Source: Prinia subflava
Taxonomy: Eukaryota; Chordata; Aves; Passeriformes; Cisticolidae
Direction of reading: 5' to 3'
Assembly: GCF_021018805.1 (NCBI RefSeq)
Contig: NC_086283.1
Span: 7,143,162-7,207,161 of the forward strand
Length of the DNA stretch: 64,000 nt
A program made the position numbers and the translations under genes. The notes beneath the pieces are model-generated. The model had not been told where the DNA came from and ran no database searches. It saw nothing but the letters and a program-made list of their open reading frames with translations. Shown here piece by piece: positions 1 to 11,246 of the stretch (position 1 is its first letter; each line of letters starts with the position of its first letter).

Positions 1-2102
1 AGTTTCTGCCTGTCACATATTTCCGGAATGGTGGAACATGCGGTGGTTTTTCTCCCTTAAGTTCTCTCTAAACATGGTCATTTTTATTTTTATGAGAGAT
101 GATAGGTTGTAACTCGAGACATGTGGGTTTGATTCCTGAGTGCTTCTGAGGAGGAAGATTATAAGTAACAATCAGATCAACAATCAGTGCAGATAGGATT
201 GCTATCTGAATTTGTGAAGATTTAAACAGGTGCAATGATATTTAACCTTGACAAATTGCAAAATATTTTCAATTGACAAAACCAATACCTTTTGAAAGAA
301 AAAATGAAGATTCTGAGACTTGGAAGTATCTGCTGTGATCAGGTAGTTAAAGTCCTGTACTTTTTGATTTTGCAGTAAATGTTTATCAATTTTAAAATCA
401 AAGCCTCCCAAAGATACTATCTTGTGTTTTAGAATGTTTCTGCGCTCTTTTTTACTCTGTTTTTTTGGTTTCTGAGCACCTGTGAAGAACAGATGTAATA
501 GCTAGCTTGTATTTGGAATATTCTCCAATTTGACCTCTGGACAGAACTCACTCAGATTGTGCAAAAGTGTCTTTCTATTCAAGACTAGATCTGCAGAGTC
601 ACAGGATCCTTGAGGGCTTTTAATCCATCACCTTTTAGTCCCCATGTTCAGCGCATTCCCACTGCTCTAACACAACCATCTGTGTGTAAGAACAAAAAAA
701 GTGCTACTACTCTGTTTCTCTAAATGCAAGTGTGTTTAGATAGGAAGGAAAGGTGTTTAAAAATCAAATCAGGAAGCTTGATTTGGAGAAAGATCCCAGA
801 TTACATGAATTTCCAACTCCAAATGTCTGCTTGAAATGTCAGTCTGATGGCTTGAATGTTAGGTTATGTATAGATCAAGTAAAGAACATCAGAGTATTAG
901 GGAGGTAATTACTTTCTTTTTATTCTTCTTGGTGCTTCTGCCATACTCTTTATGCCAGTATAGATTTGCAGACTTCTCTTCCTTGTGGAAAATGTAACAA
1001 TTATTCAGGGATTGTTCACCTGTTCCTGACAACTTCTTGTCATGCATTTCATGAATTTCCATATTGGAAATTCAGATACTGCTCCAGGAATAGCTGATTT
1101 CCCAACATGTATGTTATAAGATTGCATTGCTAGAAAAAATAGTATATTATGTGGTGAGAAGCACAGGCCTTTCCCTGCCTGAGTTTCTTTCTGTGCATGT
1201 TTCACCTATTATCTTTTGAAAGGACTTGCCTTTGTTTCACGCCAAGAGTCTCATCTGAGATAGCTTCTTGTTTTTCTTAATGAAATTGAAACTTGGAATT
1301 CAGTGAGTTCCATTAAGTACTACCAGTCCTGGTCTCCCAAATGTCCCTATGTTGGAGTGTGCTGTGGTTTCCTACTTGCCCACCTGTCCAAGGCCCTTTC
1401 CAGTAAGAAGCAAGCTCTGTGGCATATATTCTGATTGTTCCTCTGAGATGGAGGCAGGATGCAGCCAAGAACAGCACTAAATGCTGTGAGAGAATCCTTA
1501 CAGTTTGGGTGACGTGCTGAAGGTTGTGGAAGATGAAGGCAATTTATGACCTATAGGGTCACGCTCTCTGAAGCTTTAAATCCCATGGTGCTGTTCTAGT
1601 TAAGGATAGCAGCAAGCCCAACCTCTGTATTATAGTAATGGGGACAGAATATTTTCCTCTTTCAAAAGTATTTTTACACTTGCAAGCAAGTTTTTCTCTT
1701 TTCTCTTTCAAAAGCATTTTTAAATTTGTATTTGGTAGCATGCCTTGCTATTTCTAGATGAATGTACATGTTATTGATAGAGCTGACAATTTTAATAGGA
1801 ACCTGGGAACAAACAATGGTGTAGCTTGAAATTACTTAGTCTTCTGTTTTCTCACAAAAGAAGGGAAATAAATTTCTTGAAGAGTACAAGATATGGCAAC
1901 AGAAACAGGTAACAGTGTTTTCCAGCTTGTTCCTCAGCATGTACCAGGAGCCTGTGACACATGCTGAGTAATGCGTGACCTGCTGTGTAAATCGATACAC
2001 ACAGGTAACCAGGGCAACCACAAAGCCTCAGCTGAAATGCAGAGAGTAGATTTATTTCATCACCACACTAACAGCGCTGGGCAGCTGAGACACACACAAA
2101 GA

Positions 2103-2182
2103 CACAGCTCCATTGGGCTCAGTTTGTCCTAGTGAAAAGAGAGACACAGGGATACAGGCTCCGTTAGGCTCAGTTCGTCCTA
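2103..2182. repeat. Imperfect 50-bp-offset tandem duplication
   Basis: The segment around CTCCATTGGGCTCAGTTTGT (2109 on) recurs about 50 bp later as CTCCGTTAGGCTCAGTTCGT, each followed by CCTA. Both lie in a locally GC-richer patch inside AT-rich intron. It may be a short local duplication or part of an old repeat I cannot name. Confidence 0.5.
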
Positions 2183-5164
2183 AAGCACAGCTGGGGTTGG
2201 GCTGCTATTGGCCCCAATGTCAAGGGTTTCCTGCAGGAGCAGTTCATCACAAGGCTGTGCTTCTGTGGTCATTCTTTCTCCCAGCAGAAGGCTCAAGCGT
2301 GTCTGTGACTGTGTGTTATCTCCACACAGGAATTCTGCTTCTCAAAACAGGCAGAGGATGAACAACAGTAGACATAGTAACTGACGTTTCCCCACACCAA
2401 AATTCTTAGCGTTCCCAGCTGCAAGGTCACTTTGAGTGAAATTATTTCCTCATAAACAAATCTTGTGGGTTTAACCCTTTCCTCCCAACACCTGCAACAA
2501 TGTGTACCTTGATTTACAGAAAGCTGGAATTCTTTTAATGCATTTGGAATTCTGGGAATGTTCATGTTCTCTTTTCAATGGAACAGGAAATCCAGTGACT
2601 CTAGTGAAAAGATGTGAATTTGCTGCAGCTGAGAATCTGTTGCCATATTTTTCTTCATATTCAATGAAGTTCTGTGTTAGTAAATAAAAATAAAATAAAA
2701 TTTCAGGGTGATGTTGTGAGAGAGGGCAATAATAACTTTTCTCCCTCTCAGGCAGGAGAGTTTTGCTGGGACCATACACAGAGAATGACAGTGTTTGACT
2801 TCTCTGACATGAGTTCTCCTTTGGCTCAAGAATTTATCTTGGAGAATAAGAATGGCCTTTCTTTTTCCATTTTAAAAAATGTGTGGGTTATGGCATGGTG
2901 GTGGGACAGTGTAGGATATGGGAGATTCAGTTGTTTCTTACAGGAGTCTCTCATTCTCTGTTAAAAGTCATTCCAGGTTTTCTAAGTGCCAGCAGGCTTC
3001 TTTTGCTTGTCTGTCCTTGTGGTTCAGACATTTGTGGGAACTCTTTGACTCTATATGTTGCTGTGTCAGGGTGAATATGTTTGCCCTTTCAACCAATAAA
3101 TTTCAGTTTGTTTTTAGGTGAGATGGAGGTTTAAGTTTTAAAGATGTGGCTGCATGCCTCTTTAATGTTAGAAGGGAATGAAAGAATGACTGGTAGAAGA
3201 AATTTGTGTCTGGTTTCCATGACATTTGAAAGCCCTGCAGATGTACTTTCTTAATAGCTGAAGGTATCATTCCTCTGTGCAGAAAGGATTAAGAGAATTC
3301 AGGGCGAGGCCAAAGTGGGGTGACCAAAGGGATTAAGTTTTGAAATATTATGTGGAACTAGAAAAATGTATGCTACTCGCGAGAAAAGGCCAGTAGTTTC
3401 TGTAGCTTTTCAACATTTTCAGTTAGAATTGTGTCCTGCCTCTCATAATTCATCCTGCTTCACCTGCCACTTATCTGCAGTTCTTGGTGATAAGGACTCT
3501 TAAATACCATACAAGAGTTTTTCCAGTTTATTTTCTCATTTTCAGAATGAATAATAGATGGATTTGTGATTCTTTTCTACCCAAGAGTTAGGATTTCTGG
3601 TTGCAGACTATTCATGAGAACTTAGAGTCAGTGATTGAAAATATTAAACACTGACACTGGCAGATGAACATGTTCAGATTCATAAACTGCAGTGGGATAG
3701 ATGGTATGCATGGGATAATTTTGTTCCTAATTTCCATGAGGGGGATTTTTTGAGCTTTTTTGTGTAAAGTATTTTGAACTAGTTCATATTAATAAAAATC
3801 TGGATTATTAAAATATGCTATGTTTTCAGCTCCTTCTTTCAGAAGTAATTTTAAACATGTTTAGCATACAACCACTTCTTGTCAGTGAAAGAAAAGCTCA
3901 GTGTATTATTTTCCTCTCCAAAATGGGCCTTAAAGACAGATAAGTAATTTTTGCATATGTTTTACATGAACAGAACACTCCAGAATAACCAGAGACTCAG
4001 GTAAAGGTGTCTCTTGGCGAAAGAAATCTATACTATGATGATTAACCCAAATGCAAAATCCGTCTGCTTTAAGATACATTGTTTTCCAAACAATTACTTT
4101 TGTCCTTATACAGACTTGCTGGGCGTCTGTTCAAGGAAGTACAACGTAATGTTATTGCTTTCACTGGTTATTCAGAAAAAGGAGGGTGTTCTTCCAAAGG
4201 GTGTAGCCATATTTGTGAAAGACAGTGGAATAGTGTAACCTTACAGTTAAGTCTGCAGAATGTCACATCTTTAAAATGAATTAATACTATTTTTCATCTT
4301 AGGTTAAAATGAACTCTCAGGGACCTGGCAGAGTTGTCTGGGAAGCTCTGCTGGTTTCAATGCAGTCTTTCAGGCCAACGGTCAAGGCCAGATTCTCAGC
4401 TGCTGTGAATCTTCATAGCCCCTCTGGGAAGCTGCTAATTGTGGTTTTGTTTTCAATGGCCAGAGTTCTGTAGGTGCCTTCTTTGTTTTATTCTGGTAGC
4501 ATGTTCATAGCAAATTTTATAAGGTGTTGTTCTTAAGCTGTTTAGCTAGAAAAGTTTATGAGAACTAACAGATTAAATGGAAATTCTCAGCCTGTGCCTT
4601 TCACAGCAACTGTTCTTTTTTTTTCACCAGAACAGTTGCACTGGGCTTAATTTGTTGGAGATCTCAAGGAAGATAAGGCAGGCATTTTGTAACCTCTACA
4701 CTTTGGTAGTGTCTGTCACAGCAATGACTAAAAGAATGAAGATAAGAAGCACTTCTTCAACACTTCCTGGTTGCTAATTAATAGTTACTGCAGCAGTTTC
4801 CATCAATTAAGGTAGATAGCATGCAAGGGGGTTGCTCCTTTTTGAGAAATTATAAGAGATTTTTCATCATAGTTAATCTCTTAACTAATCATTCTTATAT
4901 CTAGGTGATGCATCAATATTACAGCATCAAACATTTCAATACTAGCATTCTAGAAACTGTAATCTTTATGAAACACTCCTCAACCATGCAGGTACATGTT
5001 TTCAGAGTTTTACACAAAGGAAATTGGATCCAGACACAGGCTCAACGGAAATGCAGATGAATGCTTTGTATGGAACATGTGCTTCATCTTCAGGTATATT
5101 TGCTAGTTCAGATTTCCATTTTCAGTTCTTTATGCCTTTAGACTGGTAAGAAATTGGTTTGTGG

Positions 5165-5721
5165 GAAAAAGGAAGGGATCATCCCCCTCTGTTTGGCACT
5201 GGTGAGGCCACACCCAGAATGCTGTGTCCAGTTCTGGGCCACTCACCACAGGAAGGACATTGAGGCATGTTGTAGACTGTTCAGAGAAGGGCAGTGCAGC
5301 TGCTGGGGGGTCTGGAGCACAGGTCCTGTGAGGAGCAGCTGAAGCAGCTGGGGATGTTTAGCCTGGAAAAAAGGAAGCTGACTGGGGGACCTTCTTGTTG
5401 TCTACAGCTACCTGAAAGGAGGTTGCAGCCAGGTGGGATTTGATCTCTTCTCTCAAGCAACAAGTGATGGGACAAGAGGAAAGTGGTTCATGTTGCATTA
5501 GTGGAGGTTTAGGTTGGCTATTACAAAAGAATTTCTTCATGGGTAGAGCTGTCAAGCATTGAACCAGGCTGCCCAGGGAAGTGGTTGAACACCCCTGGAG
5601 TTATTTAAGAGGTGCACAGACGTAGGGATATGGCTTAGTGCTGGACTTGGCAGTGTTAGGTTAACAGTTGGGCTCAATGATCTTAAACATATTTTCCAAT
5701 CTAAGCAATTCCATGATTCTG
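5165..5721 (+). mobile_element. CR1 LINE, 5'-truncated 3' end
   Basis: About 560 bp matches the 3' end of avian CR1 in order: a CTGGTGAGGCCACACC / GTGTCCAGTTCTGGGCC block, a GGAGCAGCTGAAGCAGCTGGGG block, GTTTAGCCTGGA, then CAGTGTTAGGTTAACAGTTGG, CTCAATGATCTTAAA and the terminal CCATGATTCTG tail. Only the end of the reverse-transcriptase ORF and the 3' UTR are present, which is the usual 5'-truncated form. It has many differences from the consensus as I remember it, so it is old. It is in sense to COL25A1. Confidence 0.88.
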
Positions 5722-6497
5722 TTCTTAGTGTTTAATGATTCTTACAGGCAGCAAAGGGAAAATATCTGTTCTCAGGAACAGTCCTGGAACTTCTTTTGTT
5801 TCATAGAAATACAGACACAATGCTTCCAAGAGGTCTTCTGGTTACAAAAAACTTTTACTTTTATAGAAGGTATGGAAGGAAAAAAAATTCTTTTGGTTGT
5901 TTAGTTACTCTTTGGTTGTGTTTTCTTGTTGTGGTTGTTCATTTGTTTGTTTGTTTTGGGGGTGTTTGTTTGTTTGTTTGCAAGGCTTTGGAATAAGAAA
6001 GTTTTTGTATGACAGCATATTGCACCTTTGTGACCTATTTTGCTGTGTAACTTATTCAGTATACAAAATCATTCACATTTTCATTATGTTTTTGTAAGGC
6101 ATTTTCATTTGGTGTTTGTGCTCATTGTCCATGAACTCTGACACCTTGTAAAACAAATCGTTATTCCTACCCCAGATCTGCAAATTGAAAATGCCCCAAC
6201 CTATTAAATCATACGTTTCTTCAAACATCAAGCAACTGAGCCCCTACAAATTGAGTGCAAAGGTACCTTGAGAGGGTTGCTAACGTATCACACCCTCAAT
6301 TACTCTCTCTCTCTCATTGAAACTGCAGCTTTAACCTTTTCAGGGCAGAATTTTACAGCTTGCTAAAATATAGGAAACATATGAAACATCAAAAGAAAAT
6401 ACAATTGTAACATTGGAAAGGAGGTGTAGTAAGAATGCTGGACCCCAAACTTTGTTATAACTACACTTAAGTAAATCTTTTCACTTTGATTTGATTT

Positions 6498-6515
6498 GGG
6501 GGGGGAGGGGGAGGG
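6498..6515 (+). repeat. G-run cluster, possible G-quadruplex
   Basis: Runs of 8, 5 and 3 guanines separated by single adenines lie on the coding strand. The first run is long enough to supply two tracts, so four G3 tracts are available. Folding is inferred only. Confidence 0.5.
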
Positions 6516-7630
6516 AGATGTTGGTGATTTTATTTTTAGGGGGTTTCGTTAGTTTTTCGTGTGTTTTGTTTTGTGGGGTTTTTTTCCTTTTTATTTATTC
6601 TGAATAGTTACTTATTAAAGACCAACTGAAGTGTCTGACTTCATTCAATCATTTCTATAACGCAAAGACTTGACATGCTACAGTCTCTGGAAGTTTGGTT
6701 GATTTCCAAAAACAGTGGTTAAAGAATGACATTCATAATGGAAACCTTTTGAAAAACAAAATTGCATAGAAAACTTTTGTACACATTTGTTTATCCTTAA
6801 TTACCCAGTTTTCCAAGTGTCTAGGTATAATCGATAATTCTCCTTCTCCAGAGAAACACAGAGGGCAGTTGGATTTTTTGGAGCAAAACAGCTTTTTTTT
6901 TCCATTGTCCTATGGAGTTATTCAAATGAGAATGCAATTCAGTGAAGTCCTGCAATGAGTTCTCACAGCTGCCTACCTAGTTTACTCAATTGGACATGAT
7001 GGCAAAGGGCTCTTCTGAAATGTTCATGATGGCTGAAAGAGCAAGAACTATTTTCAATTTTCATTACATTTAGTTAAGTTCCTATGCTGGGCAACTTTTG
7101 TAACCACAATTTTCAGCCTTCTCGATTGAAGTTCATCTGCGAATATGTGTCAATTTGAGGAAAAGTGGCATAATCCTTAAAAATGGAGAGCAGTCACTTA
7201 ATCTGAACAGATTCACAAACCCTCTTTTTTGAAGCCTAGATGGTCTTTATAAAACGAGATTTTTGACATGAATTGCTGGTGGTTTAGGGGTTGATTCTAA
7301 ACACCCCTTCATGGAAACTCTGGCAGCTTTCAATGATGCAGGCGAAAGACAAATACTAGCTATCAACATAATCTGCATAGATTATTATGGAGTGATTTTT
7401 TGATCTGTGATAGATATCATATGTATGTACATGTAGTTAGGAGGTGAAAGAATTCTGTATCTCTGGGATTGTCTTGTTTTCTTTATCAGCCGATAGTTTT
7501 AAAGGGCTGTGTGTTTCTGTTTTTACCTCCTTCATCTTCCCAGATATGATGGTGTGACAGAGGCTGAGTGGCAGTATGGTGCATGTGGTGTAGATGGAGC
7601 CTCCAGCTGGTGGGGATTACAGCAGGTTCC

Positions 7631-7755
7631 GTGTGTGTGTGAGTGTGTGTGAGTGTGTGTGTGTGAGTGTGTGTGAGTGTGTGTGTGTGTGAGTGTGTGT
7701 GTGTGTGTGTGAGTGTGTGTGAGTGTGTGTGAGTGTGTGTGAGTGTGTGTGTGTG
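7631..7755. repeat. TG microsatellite with regular GAG interruptions
   Basis: This is 125 bp of (GT)n broken at near-regular 10-14 bp intervals by GA, giving a higher-order GAGTGTGTGT unit. It produces long spurious His-Thr repeat open frames on the minus strand, which are not genes. Length polymorphism is expected. Confidence 0.95.
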
Positions 7756-10700
7756 GTCACTGCAGAGCCGAGGCTTTGGGAGTGAGGTGGGGACCTGTGG
7801 CAGCAGCTCTGCACTGGCTGCCAGGACCCAGGGGCAGAACACCTGTGCAGAGGGAAGCTTAGCTTTGCATTTGCAAAGCATCCCTTGTCCTGGATGGTTG
7901 TCCTGGAGCAAACAGCAGGGCTAGGATATTGCTGCAGCTGTTATGGAACACAGAACGGGTGAAGAAAAATAAAGAAAAATACCAAAACAAAGCATCCTGA
8001 GGAACTGGTTGGAAACGTTCACACATTTCTTGCCTTCTGCTTCTGTCTCAAGACCTACATAGAGATTTTGAGTGCTGATCTCACTATCTGTTCATCAAGT
8101 AGGTAACACAGGATGCTCCCCAGTTCAGTAAAATAATAGAGGGGGAAAATCCCCATGTTCATATGGAATTTTCTACCTAGATTCTTTTAAAAACTGTCAT
8201 TTGTACCTCTGGAAATAAGCTAAAGCCTTATTGGTTTGGGTTCTTTTGTCCTTGTTTTGGTGTTTGTTTTAGTTTTTAATTTTTTATTCTTTTTTTTTTT
8301 TTTTCTTTCTACTAGATTTTATTTATTACTTGCTTATTTCTATCTCTCACAGTGTCATTCTGTGCCTTGAGCAGAGATATTAGGTAATTCTAGAAAAATA
8401 AGCACAATTCTGAGGTGTTCTACAGGCTTTTTTGTTTTGGTTTTTTAAAAAAAGTTTTCTGTTAGTAACTTAATTTCACGTTTTCTGTTAAATGGCTGCT
8501 GTCTTACGTGGGGGAGGGATGAGAGCTGTCTGTGAATGAGCTGTTAAGTTTCCAATGGCTTTGAGCTTCTTTCCCAATGCTAGGGAGCAGTGTTTAAAAG
8601 AAAAATTGTTTCTATTCAAGTATGTTTTGCAGTCAGAACATTCTAAGGATAAGGACCTGTTATCCTGTGTAATTTATGAAATGTATCAATTTAGGTAAGC
8701 TTTTATTTGAAATTGGTTTTTTCAAGTCAATACCGTACAATTTCTGAAGGTAGCTGTACTGCTGAGGGCTGTTCTTGTCATTAAGAGGCTCAGTGGATGT
8801 GAAACACCAGGGCTACTTCCAGTCTGAGTAAAGGCTTAAGTACCAGAAATGGAAAACTTCCAATTACAGATAGTATTTATTGATAAGCGTCTGCTGCATG
8901 TTTTCTCAGAATGATTCATTTTAAAGCCACCATAAGAGTAAGACTATGCTCTTATGTAGATATTTTCATATTCAGTAACTCATCTGGAGAAGCTGGAACC
9001 ATGTCAGGGATGAGGAGGAAATTCTGGGAAAAAATGTTTTCTGCAATGTCTTGAATTATATTCATCCCACAGGCTGACAGCTGCAAGCACCAGGCAGAAA
9101 GTCCTCAACAAAGAGTACATTTAACAGGTTGTGTTGGGGACTAATATTAGTAAATGAATTATCATTTAACCTTCATGCAGTAGTATTGTATTAAGGGCTC
9201 CCAAATGGTAATTTAATACAGCTGAAGGTCTTAAGAAGGTTTCAATAGCTTCTTAAGTAGCTAGAAACTGATATATCCTTCCCTTGGACATAAAAATAAC
9301 TGGTATGAGCTATGAAGGGGGTCTTCAGTTGTTCTGTATTCACTTTGGCCTACTGATGGAGGGATTTTTTTCCCAAGACCTGAAATAATCCTGAAATGCA
9401 GCAAGCTAGTTTGCAACAGGTCAACAGACAGCTGATGCCCAGGATGTAGACATTTGGAGCCTGTTTTTATAACATTGCTGTAGGGAAAGCACTAGTTTGA
9501 GCATTAATTTCTTGGCATTTTTAAAATGCTAGACACACTTTTGTCTTTCTCATGGAGGAAGAGAAGGATGGTGACACTCGAACAGTATCAGAACACTGTT
9601 TGTGGGCCTGTTATATTTGTGGTTCCTTACCCAACAGATCACTCACTCTCAGGCACTTACTAAGAAGAAGACTTGATTTAAACAGCAGTTTTTGTGAGAC
9701 ATTGTGAGCTAGGGACATTTTTTCTCCATCTGAAAAAGCAGATGCTCACTATATTCATTGCTCTGATCATCACCAGTGCTGAGTGTTTAGGTGCTTCTGC
9801 TTTCTTTTGAGAGCAAGGGGGTAAAATTGTCGCCCTCCACCTCACAGGTGAGCTTCCTTTATCAGAATCTGTCTCTGCAGTATAAAGGAGATGTTCACAA
9901 TACTTTCTTTCTGTTAAAACAATCAGGCAAAAGTTTCAAGAAGCAACATTTATCTGTGCTTTTGCAAGGTTTGATGCCAAAACTTAGACATACCAATCCA
10001 TGTTTAAAACTGCAAAGCTTTCATTCACAGCAGTGGATGCAGTACTCAGAATTACCACCAGTGGAGCTTTCCCTTGTTAACAGTTTAAAGTTGCATTGGA
10101 GTAAACATTCCAAGAGGCTCTGCATCTACCAACAGTGAAGGATTCTGCCTAACTTCACACTAGTTTAAGAATAAAATCAGCATCACATTTTGAAGCAGAA
10201 ATCCTTTTGTTTTCCTGAATAATTGCAGTTATGGTATCAATCTTTTTCTTTCTCACAATAAATCCTTTTCTTTCTCACATCAGAAGGATTTGTGTTCCCC
10301 AGATTTTGTGTCGTGTTTTGCACCCTCATGGACTCTGAATTCACCTTGCTTGATATAGCGCCAGCACCCACAGTTTGCCCCTGTGCCCATAGTAGGAACC
10401 CAGGGGACAAAAGTCCATAGAACTGTGGTGGACATGGTCTGGCTATTACCAAAACAGACTGCCTAAGTGTCCAAGACATGGTTGGTTGATCTGATTTCTG
10501 TTTCCCCTCTCCACTGTGGCCACCTGGGTACTTCAGAGACACCAGATAAGAAATGGGTTTTCTTAATATCAACAAGATCTTGCCTCCTGTATGACATTAG
10601 GGAAGTTAAACTTTTCCTGAATTGAGATATCTCTTTTTGCCTTCTTGGGTCATGGGGCCAAAATGGTGGCTCTTTGCTTCCCAAGAGCATTTTTTACGAT

Positions 10701-11219
10701 TTCTGAAATTAGATTTTTCTCTTCACTTGCAAATGATGGCACACATGACAGGTTGGGTATAACACAGGCATGTGTGCTGATACTTAGAAGATGAGAAGAT
10801 TTTGAGGTTTATGCTTCTCTCTATCTCGAAAACATTTGTTTGCATAAACCTTGTTTTTGTGCTGACAGGCTGATATATACTGTGGACACACAACTGGCTG
10901 TTAGCTGATACAAGAGACAGAAAAACACAGTCATCTTAATGTTGGAAGACTTGTCAGTATTAGAAGAAACAGCTTGGAAGAGAAAACATTAGAAGGGGGA
11001 AAATTTGAGTATTCTATAGTAGTTAGATCAGTTCCAAAAGTGAAGAGAAAAGATTCATTGTGCGCTTTGAGCATAAACTTTTACTTTTATTTGATTTATG
11101 AAACATCAGCTGGTTTCAGTCCAGTATCAGAGTGCTTACACAATAAGACAGTCTAATTAGTCATTTCAGTTTAAATTGGCTGGAGTTTTGATGTTAATTG
11201 AATTGTTTTCCCTTTGCAG

Positions 11220-11246
11220 GGACCTCAGGGGCCTCCAGGACAAAAG
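11220..11246 (+). CDS. COL25A1: COL25A1 exon (GPQGPPGQK)
   Basis: A 27-bp phase-0 exon encodes nine residues, GPQGPPGQK, as three perfect Gly-X-Y triplets. The acceptor is a pyrimidine-rich CCCTTTGCAG and the donor is GTATAG, which is weaker than consensus. It is the first exon of the gene visible in the window; the human protein has GPLGPPGQK at this place as I recall it. The minimal 27-bp size and lysine at the Y position of the last triplet are shared with several later exons, a pattern typical of collagen genes built from tandemly duplicated exons. Confidence 0.9.

Larger units (their letters stand above)
1..11219 (+). other. COL25A1: COL25A1 intron, upstream part
   Basis: AT-rich sequence with no Gly-X-Y exon that I can find on either strand. 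It contains a CR1 3' end (5165-5721), a TG-type microsatellite (7631-7755), a G-run cluster (6498-6515), GTTT-rich runs near 5940-5980, and an imperfect 50-bp tandem duplication near 2103-2182. The open frames here (for example about 115 codons at 9791-10138) have no recognisable domain and are taken as chance. The intron ends in TTTGCAG at 11219. Confidence 0.7.

Noticed and set aside
2701..2760. TTTCAG followed by GGTGATGTTGTG, a possible collagen exon
   Set aside because: The glycine spacing fails after the first codon, and there is no matching donor with Gly-X-Y content.
4309..4350. TCTCAG followed by GGACCTGGC, a possible collagen exon
   Set aside because: The reading continues GPGRVVW, with no triplet pattern and no suitable donor.
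5281..5555. Small minus-strand frames in the CR1
   Set aside because: They lie antisense in the 3' UTR and end of a dead LINE.
7486..7911. 141-codon minus-strand frame rich in His-Thr
   Set aside because: Produced by reading through the TG microsatellite; the flanks show no domain.
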